This document shows, piece by piece, positions 1 to 5,494 of a DNA stretch of 9,481 nt. Source of the stretch: Candidatus Falkowbacteria bacterium CG02_land_8_20_14_3_00_36_14. GTDB taxonomy: Bacteria > Patescibacteriota > Patescibacteriia > Patescibacteriales > UM-FILTER-36-11. Within the stretch, counting starts at the first letter, position 1; each line of letters begins with the position of its first letter. The notes under the pieces were generated by a model. The model was not told where the DNA came from and did not search any database. It saw only the letters and a list, made by a program, of their open reading frames with translations. The DNA lies in the NCBI GenBank assembly GCA_002781265.1, contig PETS01000046.1, positions 1 to 9,481 on the forward strand, given 5' to 3'. Position numbers and translations under genes: made by a program.

Positions 1-485
1 TAGGGGTTTTACTCGGCGGATCCATGAGCTCGCGGCTTTTTATAAATTTAAGAGAGCGCCAGGGGCTGGCTTATTATATCAGGACCAGCACGGAATTTTA
101 TACCGATTCCGGCTATTTAACCACGCAGGCCGGCGTGCCGGTGGATAAATTGGAAAAAGCCATCCAGATTATTTTACAAGAATATAAAAAAATTAAGACT
201 GCTCTAGCCGATAAAGACGAATTGCGGAGGGTTAAGGATTTATTTGCCGGCAAGCTGGCCATCCAGTTGGAAGCGTCGGATAATGTGGCCGATTGGTACG
301 GCCGGCAGGCGGTTATCAGAAAAAATATTTTTTCGCCGGAGGAGTATATCAAAAAAATAAAGTCCGTAAAATTAACTGATTTGCGCCGCGTGGCTCAAGA
401 TATTTTTACAAACCAGGGCTTGAATTTAGCCGTCATCGGCCCTTATCGGGATGAAGCGAGGTTTAGAAAAATTTTAAAGATTTAA
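1..485 (+). CDS. M16-family zinc metallopeptidase, C-terminal part (5' end outside window)
   Basis: This is the C-terminal domain of an M16B (processing-peptidase-like) protease. The frame is open from the left edge (first full codon at 3). It reads GVLLGGS straight into MSSRLF, matching the family's LGGGMSSRLF block, so the ATG at 24 is an internal methionine and not the start. Counting that Met as residue 1, R10 and Y17 lie seven residues apart in LRERQGLAYY, the spacing of the second-domain Arg/Tyr substrate-binding pair of M16 enzymes (R824/Y831 in insulin-degrading enzyme). The rest is the usual alpha/beta tail ending in NLAVIGPY. The zinc-binding HXXEH motif belongs to the N-terminal half and would lie upstream, so catalytic competence cannot be judged. 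M16B proteins often occur as active/inactive pairs; which member this is cannot be told. The gene ends in TAA about 250 bp before the helicase gene. Confidence 0.88.
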   Translation, partial: GVLLGGSMSSRLFINLRERQGLAYYIRTSTEFYTDSGYLTTQAGVPVDKLEKAIQIILQEYKKIKTALADKDELRRVKDLFAGKLAIQLEASDNVADWYGRQAVIRKNIFSPEEYIKKIKSVKLTDLRRVAQDIFTNQGLNLAVIGPYRDEARFRKILKI

Positions 486-551
486 TTAAAATAATTATCC
501 AGGCGGCGGGTTGAATAATGAAGCATGAATAATGAATTGCATTTACCTTTA

Positions 552-678
552 TTTGTCATTGCGGGCTTGACCCGCAATCCAGGAGAGAGCCGCAGAAATA
601 TAAATATAAGATTAACGATTTAAAATTAGCATTTGTGCCGTTAACTACTGTATTCCGTGTCAAGCACGGCATGACAAA
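552..678. repeat. Intergenic element with inverted hairpin ends (MITE/REP-like)
   Basis: The element starts with TTTGTCAT (552-559) and ends with its exact reverse complement ATGACAAA (671-678). Next to each end is a 5-bp hairpin: GCGGG/CCCGC around loop CTTGA (561-575) and CCGTG/CACGG around loop TCAAG (655-669). The two loops are reverse complements, so the ends are inverted copies whose stems have changed but remain paired. The style resembles the dispersed palindromic repeats (for example of Rickettsia) that begin GTCATTGCGGGC. The interior (581-650) has no ORF. No transposase is nearby, so a non-autonomous element is likely. Copy number in the genome cannot be seen from here. Confidence 0.65.
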
Positions 679-721
679 GATAGTCAAAGATTAAAAATTT
701 AAGCGTATTAACCGTTTTTAT

Positions 722-725
722 GGAG
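722..725 (+). promoter_or_regulatory. Shine-Dalgarno GGAG deciding the helicase start
   Basis: GGAG lies nine bases upstream of the ATG at 735. The alternative in-frame ATG at 720 has only a T-rich run before it and no purine-rich site. The product from 735 begins MEKLNKEQFEAV, which is how PcrA/UvrD proteins usually begin. Both points favour 735. Confidence 0.55.
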
Positions 726-734
726 CAAGATTTA

Positions 735-3700
735 ATGGAAAAACTTAATAAAGAACAATTTGAGGCGGTCAGGCATAATGGCGGCCCTCTTTTGATTGTG
801 GCCGGCGCCGGCACCGGCAAAACTACGGTCATTACCCAGAAGATTGCCTATATTATTAATCAGGGACTGGCCGGCGCGGAGGAAATATTGGCGCTTACTT
901 TTACGGAGAAGGCGGCCGGAGAAATGGAGGAGCGGGTGGACCGGTTGTTTCCTTTGGGCTATACGGACTTATGGATTTCCACCTTCCATAGTTTTGCCGA
1001 AAGAATTTTGAAAAATCACGGTTTGGATATCGGCTTACCCGACGATTTTAAATTATTGAATGAATTTGAGCAATGGGCCTTAATCAGAAAAAATTTAGAT
1101 AAATTCAATTTGGATTATTACCAGCCGGCGGGCAATCCAACAAAATTCATAAAGTATTTAATCAAGCATTTTTCGCGCTTGAAAGATGAAGATATTGCGC
1201 CGGCTGATTATTTACAATACGGGGAAGAGTTAAAGGGCAATTTAGACGGCACGATGTCAGGGGGGAAAGGTAAATTTTCCCTCCTTACTAAGGAGGGTAC
1301 CAAGGGGAGGTCTCGTGGCACAATCCAATCTCACCCCAAGACCCCACCCAACCCTCCCCTTCGTAAGGGGAGGGAAAATAATGAAGACGATGATGGTATA
1401 GCGTTAACAAAAGAAATCGCCATTCAAGAAGTAGCGAGGATAAACGAAGTGGCCAACGCTTATCATATTTATCAGAATTTGCTTTTGGAAGCCGGCGCTT
1501 TGGATTTCGGCGATTTGATAAATTATTGCCTGAAGCTTTTCCGGGCCAGGCCGATGATTTTGGAAAAATATCGCGGGCAGTTTAAATATATTTTGGTGGA
1601 TGAATTTCAGGATACCAATTGGGCGCAGTACGAATTGATAAAAATGCTTCTTGGCCCCAAAAAAAATTTAATAGTCTGCGCCGATGACGACCAAAGTATT
1701 TATCGTTTCCGAGGAGCTTCTATGAGCAATGTTTTGGAATTCATTAAAGACTTCCCTGACGCTAAAAAAGTAACTTTGGTAAAAAATTATCGCAGCCAAC
1801 AGAATATTTTAGATCTCTCTTACAATTTTATCCAGCTGAACAACCCTAACCGGCTGGAATATCAATTAAATAAACAGCGGTCGGCTGGCAAGAAGAAACC
1901 GTCGCTTGTTAAATTAAATAAGCGCCTAATAGCCCAAACCAATGGCAGGGGAGAAGTAGAAGCGATTAAAGGAGAAGATTTGTATGATGAAATTAAGCTG
2001 GTAATTAAGAAAATAATTGAATTGGAAAAAAGGGACGAAGAAGCGACTTGGAATGATTTTGCCATTTTAATAAGAGCCAACGACGCGGCTAAAGAATTTA
2101 GCGCTTATTTGGAATTGGCCGGGGTGCCTTACCAATTTTTAGCCTTCCGCGGGCTTTATGCCAAGCCGATAATAATGGATATTATCGCTTACTTGAAATT
2201 ACTGGACGATTATCATGAAAGCCGGGCCATGTTCCGCGTTTTAAACATTCCGGTTTTTAATTTTTCTTATCAGGAGCTGGTGAACTTTAATTATTGGGCG
2301 AATAAAAAAAGCTGGTCTCTCTATGAAGTTTTTAAAAGCGCCGCTAATTTTATCCAATCAAAAAAAATATTAGACAAAATTAACGCGGTCTTAAATTTAA
2401 TTGCCAAGCATTCTATTATGGCGCGGGAGCGGATAGCTAGTGAAATTATTATCGCTTTTTTGGAGGATAGCGGCTATTTGAAATATTTAACCAAAGCGGA
2501 TGAAGCGAAAACGAAAGAGCCGATAGCTTATTTGAACCAGTTTATGAAGCGGGCGCAAGCATTCCAAAAAGGATCGGATGATAAGAGCGTTAAAGCGTTT
2601 TTAAACGAATTGGCCATGGAGATTGATTCCGGCGACGAAGGATCAATCGCGCCTGATGGAGAAGCCGGCCCGGAAGCCGTTAAAATAATGACTGTGCACG
2701 GAGGCAAGGGCTTGGAATTTAAATATGTTTTTATCGTCAATATGGTTGATAAGCGTTTTCCGACTATTCCCCGCCAAGAAATGATTAAGATACCCGATGC
2801 TTTAATCAAGGAGATACTGCCGGCCGGAGATATTCATCTGGAAGAAGAGCGGCGCTTGTTTTATGTGGCCATGACCAGGGCGAAAGAGGGGCTGTATTTT
2901 TCCTGGTCTCCGGATTATGGCGGAGCGCGGAAGAAAAAACCGTCAAGATTTCTTGAAGAAATTGGATTAGTCAGCAAGAAAAATCTTATTGGCGATGAAT
3001 CTGAAAAAATTTTCAATTCTTCCCGCCATCGGGATCCCGCTTCGCGGCGACAATTCTCAATTTTCAAACAATTTCCAATTTCTAATCGGCAAACAAATCA
3101 TAAATTAGAAATCCTAAATCCTAAATCCGAAATCCGAAATTTTTCTATGCCGACCTATTTTTCCTATACCCAGCTGGCGGCTTTTTCCCATTGCCCTTAT
3201 CAATACCGTTTCGCCCATATTTTAAGAGTGCCGGCGCGGGGCAAGGCGGTTTTTTCTTTCGGTCAGACCATGCATGCCACTATGCAGAAAGTGTTTGAGC
3301 TTTTGCGTGAAAAAACCGGTTTTGACCAGGGCGATTTATTCGCCGCGAAAACGCCAAACAGGAATGAGGCGGAGAAAATAAATATTACTTTGGCGGAAAT
3401 CATAAAAATTTATGAAAAAAGCTGGATAGACGATTGGTTCGCGTCCAAAAAGCAAAAAGAAGAATACAAAACCAAAGGTAAGGTCATATTAAAAGAATTT
3501 TTTATTAAATATAAAGATAATTGGCCCAGGACCCTATATATTGAAAAGGGATTTAAGATGAAGATAAAAAGCCAAAGCAAATTATATATGGTTCGCGGGA
3601 AGATAGACAGAATAGACGAATCTGATGGGGCTTTGAGAATTATTGATTACAAAACCGGCCTGCCCAAACAGAAATTAACCATAGAGAACAAAGAGCAATT

Positions 3701-3941
3701 ATTAATCTACCAGATGGCGGCGGCTGATTTATTCAAGCAACCAATCAGCTCGGTTGTTTTCTATTATTTGGAGAACAACAGCGAAGAAGAATTTTTAGGC
3801 ACGGCTGATGAGCTTGATAAAATTAAAAATAAAGTAATAAATACCATTGAAGAAATTGCTAAAGGGGAATTTCCGCCCCGGCCGTCAAATTTATGCGCTT
3901 TCTGCGATTTTTTTGATATTTGCGAATTTCGTAAAACTTGA
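735..3941 (+). CDS. UvrD/PcrA-type SF1A helicase fused to RecB-like Fe-S PD-(D/E)XK nuclease
   Basis: The product is a 1068-aa ATP-dependent 3'-5' DNA helicase with a C-terminal nuclease (numbering from Met735; an ATG at 720 would add five residues). Helicase motifs run in order: Q motif LNKEQ; Walker A GAGTGKT 24-30; Ia TFTEKAA; II DEFQDT 289-294; III DDDQSIYRFRGA from 317; IV NYRS 351-354; V TVHGGKGLEF 653-662; VI EEERRLFYVAMTRAK from 703. The nuclease has D958, D971 and K973 (GKIDRID and IIDYKTG) plus Q988/Y992. The 13-residue D-to-D spacing equals D1067/D1080/K1082 of E. coli RecB. C820 and C1054, C1057, C1063 (C-x2-C-x5-C) match the AddB/Cas4-type 4Fe-4S site. All catalytic residues are present. 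The architecture resembles mycobacterial AdnA/AdnB, so break-end resection is the likely role; no partner gene is seen. Residues 180-215 (subdomain 1B) and about 760-806 (linker) look repeat-derived. The stop is TGA. Confidence 0.93.
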   Translation: MEKLNKEQFEAVRHNGGPLLIVAGAGTGKTTVITQKIAYIINQGLAGAEEILALTFTEKAAGEMEERVDRLFPLGYTDLWISTFHSFAERILKNHGLDIGLPDDFKLLNEFEQWALIRKNLDKFNLDYYQPAGNPTKFIKYLIKHFSRLKDEDIAPADYLQYGEELKGNLDGTMSGGKGKFSLLTKEGTKGRSRGTIQSHPKTPPNPPLRKGRENNEDDDGIALTKEIAIQEVARINEVANAYHIYQNLLLEAGALDFGDLINYCLKLFRARPMILEKYRGQFKYILVDEFQDTNWAQYELIKMLLGPKKNLIVCADDDQSIYRFRGASMSNVLEFIKDFPDAKKVTLVKNYRSQQNILDLSYNFIQLNNPNRLEYQLNKQRSAGKKKPSLVKLNKRLIAQTNGRGEVEAIKGEDLYDEIKLVIKKIIELEKRDEEATWNDFAILIRANDAAKEFSAYLELAGVPYQFLAFRGLYAKPIIMDIIAYLKLLDDYHESRAMFRVLNIPVFNFSYQELVNFNYWANKKSWSLYEVFKSAANFIQSKKILDKINAVLNLIAKHSIMARERIASEIIIAFLEDSGYLKYLTKADEAKTKEPIAYLNQFMKRAQAFQKGSDDKSVKAFLNELAMEIDSGDEGSIAPDGEAGPEAVKIMTVHGGKGLEFKYVFIVNMVDKRFPTIPRQEMIKIPDALIKEILPAGDIHLEEERRLFYVAMTRAKEGLYFSWSPDYGGARKKKPSRFLEEIGLVSKKNLIGDESEKIFNSSRHRDPASRRQFSIFKQFPISNRQTNHKLEILNPKSEIRNFSMPTYFSYTQLAAFSHCPYQYRFAHILRVPARGKAVFSFGQTMHATMQKVFELLREKTGFDQGDLFAAKTPNRNEAEKINITLAEIIKIYEKSWIDDWFASKKQKEEYKTKGKVILKEFFIKYKDNWPRTLYIEKGFKMKIKSQSKLYMVRGKIDRIDESDGALRIIDYKTGLPKQKLTIENKEQLLIYQMAAADLFKQPISSVVFYYLENNSEEEFLGTADELDKIKNKVINTIEEIAKGEFPPRPSNLCAFCDFFDICEFRKT
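1273..1380. repeat. Palindromic inverted-repeat element carried in frame inside the helicase gene
   Basis: The ends are an 11-bp perfect inverted repeat, ATTTTCCCTCC (1274-1284) and GGAGGGAAAAT (1369-1379). Each end is itself a hairpin: stem CCCTCCTT/AAGGAGGG with loop ACT (1279-1297), and stem CCCTCCCCTT/AAGGGGAGGG with loop CGT (1352-1374). It is translated as about 36 residues rich in Lys, Gly and Pro (TKEGTKG, PPNPPLRKG), unlike the acidic helical sequence around it. It falls in the 1B subdomain between Walker A and motif II, which tolerates length change. A duplicated TA (1271-1272, 1379-1380) would make the net gain 108 bp, exactly 36 codons; that duplication is a guess. Confidence 0.72.
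3014..3057. repeat. GC-rich palindromic segment between 7-bp direct repeats, in the helicase-nuclease linker
   Basis: CAATTCT occurs at 3014-3020 and again at 3051-3057, flanking 30 GC-rich bases in an otherwise AT-rich stretch. The 30 bases contain the perfect palindrome CGGGATCCCG (3030-3039), an outer CGCC/GGCG pair (3024-3027, 3046-3049) and a small hairpin CCGC/GCGG (3037-3047). The direct repeats look like a target-site duplication around a small palindromic insertion. Translated, the segment adds SRHRDPASRRQF to the linker. Seven bases in AT-rich DNA could match by chance, hence moderate confidence. Confidence 0.42.
3109..3140. repeat. Tandem heptamer AAATCC(T/G), about 4.5 copies, translated in the linker
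   Basis: Units are AAATCCT, AAATCCT, AAATCCG, AAATCCG, then AAAT. Because seven is not a multiple of three, the repeat is read in successive frames and gives residues of the EILNPKSEIRN type, a signature of dispersed repeat DNA translated by accident in many bacterial genomes. It lies just before the nuclease domain, which begins at about 3151 (YFSYTQLAAFSHCPYQY). The preceding 3051-3100 (TTTTCAAACAATTTCC and similar) is low-complexity and probably belongs to the same inserted stretch. Confidence 0.7.
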
Positions 3942-3977
3942 AATATATGATTTAAAATGGTAAAGTATTTATAGATT

Positions 3978-3983
3978 TATAAT
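3978..3983 (+). promoter_or_regulatory. Possible -10 box TATAAT for the membrane protein-pheS-pheT group
   Basis: This is an exact TATAAT. No recognisable -35 box sits 16-18 bases upstream. If used, transcription would begin near 3990, giving a leader of only about six bases before the ATG at 3996. The surrounding DNA is very AT-rich, so a chance match is quite possible. Confidence 0.25.
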
Positions 3984-3995
3984 TTTAAATTTTTT

Positions 3996-4382
3996 ATGAC
4001 CCTCCGCGCCTATCTTATATTAATGATTATATCTACTCTTCTGTGCTGGTCGTCGTTTATATTTATAATTTGGACCGTAAATCCGGAGGCGACCAATTGG
4101 ATCGGATTTTTGTTGTTTTATTTTTCCCTGGGATTGTCCTTGGTCGGCGCTACGGCTATTATTGGGTTTATTATAAGATTTATTTTTTTGAAGAGGGAGC
4201 TGGTTTTTAATTCAGTCAAAGAGGCGTTTCGCCAATCATTTTTATTTTCATTTTTTATTATTATTATTTTATTATTACTTTCCCGTAATTTATTCAGTTG
4301 GATGAATCTGATATTTTTAGTCGCTGGGCTGTCGGTATTGGAATTTTTTTTATTAAGCTACGCCCATAATATAAAACAATAA
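3996..4382 (+). CDS. Small four-helix integral membrane protein, unknown function
   Basis: The 128-aa product is strongly hydrophobic, with four predicted membrane helices at about residues 6-26, 36-59, 81-96 and 102-123. A short basic/polar loop (FLKRELVFNSVKEAFRQ) joins helices 2 and 3. I see no catalytic motif, signal-peptide cleavage site or cysteine pair. The opening MTLRAYLILMIISTLLCW and the WIGFLLFYFSL stretch remind me of hypothetical proteins found in Patescibacteria near pheS, but that is recall, not a search result. There is no Shine-Dalgarno site. The gene starts 54 bp after the helicase stop and ends 13 bp before pheS, so it probably shares a transcript with pheST. Nothing here says what it does. 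The length and uninterrupted frame next to an essential operon support a real gene. Confidence 0.8.
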   Translation: MTLRAYLILMIISTLLCWSSFIFIIWTVNPEATNWIGFLLFYFSLGLSLVGATAIIGFIIRFIFLKRELVFNSVKEAFRQSFLFSFFIIIILLLLSRNLFSWMNLIFLVAGLSVLEFFLLSYAHNIKQ

Positions 4383-4395
4383 TTAATTTGGCATT

Positions 4396-5424
4396 ATGAA
4401 AGATAAATTAAAAAAAATACAGCAAGAAATATTAAACCAAATAGCCAAGATAAAAAATATTGATTCTTTGTGCGATTTGGAAATTAAATATTTAGGCCGA
4501 AAAGGAGAATTGACAAAAATATTAAGGATGATTGCCGATTTGTCAGTCAAAGAAAAAGCGGCTATAGGCACGCTGGCTAATAATATTAAAAGGGAAATTC
4601 AGAAGGAAATTAGCCGAAAAAAAGATATTTTATCAAGCAGTTTAAAAAGCGGAACTAAGACGGATGTGACTCTGCCCGGGGGAAAAATAGCCCGAGGCCA
4701 TATCCATCCCATAACCCAGGTACAGAATGATTTAGAGGATTTATTTTCTTCTTTGGGCTTTATGGTGCTTGACGGTCCGGAGTTGGAAAGCGATTATTAT
4801 AATTTTGGCGCTTTAAATATTCCGGCGTTTCATCCAGCCCGCGACATCCAGGATACATTTTATATTGATAAGAAAAATGAAGCCGGAAAATATGACTTGG
4901 TAATGCGCACCCACACTTCTCCGGTGCAAATCAGGGCCATGAAAGAATTCGGGGCGCCCCTGCGTTGCGTGGCGCCCGGTCGAACTTTTCGGTCAGAGGC
5001 GATTGATGCCAGCCATGAGCACACTTTTTACCAACTGGAAGGGCTGATGATTAGCGAGGACATTTCCTTGACCAACTTGCTGGCAGTTTTAAAAGAAATG
5101 CTATCCGGAATTTTTGATCGGCCGGTCAATATCAGGGTCAGGCCGGGTTATTTTCCTTTTGTGGAACCGGGTTTGGAAATAGACGTCAATTGTACGATCT
5201 GCGGGGGGAAAGGCTGTCCCAGCTGCAAAGGAAGCGGCTGGCTGGAGATGCTGGGAGCCGGTATGGTGCATCCCAATGTTTTGACCGCCGGAGGAATAGA
5301 CCCGGATAAATTCAGCGGTTTTGCCTTTGGTTTGGGCATAAATAGATTAGTGATGATGAAATACGGCATTAAAGATATTCGTCTTTTCCAGTCCGGCGAT
5401 TTGCGGTTTTTGGAACAGTTTTAA
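4396..5424 (+). CDS. pheS: Phenylalanyl-tRNA synthetase alpha subunit
   Basis: This is the catalytic alpha subunit of cytoplasmic (alpha-beta)2 PheRS, which activates phenylalanine with ATP and transfers it to tRNA-Phe. At 342 aa it has normal bacterial length. Residues 1-85 are the Lys-rich N-terminal coiled-coil that contacts tRNA. The class II core follows: motif 1 region GHIHPITQVQNDLEDLFSSLGF, the RTHTSPVQIRAM block, motif 2 GRTFRSEAIDASHEHTFYQLEG and motif 3 FAFGLGINRL. A310 corresponds to the Phe-pocket alanine A294 of E. coli. The insert holding C266, C269, C274 and C277 (C-x2-C-x4-C-x2-C, then KGSGWLEMLGAGMVHPNVL) is the cysteine-bearing version found in many bacteria but absent from E. 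coli, and may bind zinc. Asn316 stands where Glu is common before the motif 3 Arg. There is no Shine-Dalgarno site; the start is fixed by the family N-terminus. Confidence 0.98.
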   Translation: MKDKLKKIQQEILNQIAKIKNIDSLCDLEIKYLGRKGELTKILRMIADLSVKEKAAIGTLANNIKREIQKEISRKKDILSSSLKSGTKTDVTLPGGKIARGHIHPITQVQNDLEDLFSSLGFMVLDGPELESDYYNFGALNIPAFHPARDIQDTFYIDKKNEAGKYDLVMRTHTSPVQIRAMKEFGAPLRCVAPGRTFRSEAIDASHEHTFYQLEGLMISEDISLTNLLAVLKEMLSGIFDRPVNIRVRPGYFPFVEPGLEIDVNCTICGGKGCPSCKGSGWLEMLGAGMVHPNVLTAGGIDPDKFSGFAFGLGINRLVMMKYGIKDIRLFQSGDLRFLEQF

Positions 5425-5431
5425 TAAAAAC

Positions 5432-5458
5432 ACGAATAATAACGAATATTAAACGAAT
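5432..5458. repeat. Three ACGAAT hexamers in the pheS-pheT spacer
   Basis: ACGAAT occurs at 5432-5437, 5442-5447 and 5453-5458, steps of 10 and 11 bases, about one DNA turn. The hexamer and its complement recur in the 7944-8120 element, so this may be a decayed fragment of similar repeat DNA and not a protein-binding array. The rest of the 70-bp spacer is AT-rich, with no T-box, terminator or leader peptide visible. Confidence 0.35.
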
Positions 5459-5494
5459 TTAACGTATATAAAATAAGTTTAAAATAATTTAACT

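Noticed and set aside
24..485. ATG at 24 as the start of the first gene
   Set aside because: The frame is open upstream to the window edge and reads GVLLGGS, which continues the M16 family block. The gene is cut by the window.
552..678. Small RNA gene or rho-independent terminator of the M16 gene
   Set aside because: The hairpins are not followed by T runs, and the symmetric inverted ends fit a repeat element better. A secondary role in ending transcripts cannot be excluded.
3109..3140. Tandem heptamers as a CRISPR array
   Set aside because: The units are only seven bases, contiguous and without spacers, and no cas gene is near.
735..3941. Helicase-nuclease as a defence gene or Cas4 system
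   Set aside because: The Fe-S nuclease motif is shared with Cas4, but the full helicase core and housekeeping neighbours fit DNA repair. No other defence gene is present.
3939..3941. TGA recoded as glycine (Gracilibacteria/SR1 code)
   Set aside because: This TGA comes right after the Fe-S cysteines at the expected end of the nuclease domain, and no other gene here needs TGA read through.
5425..5494. Attenuator, T-box or Phe-rich leader peptide controlling pheT
   Set aside because: The 70-bp spacer has no stable hairpin, T run or run of Phe codons after a start.
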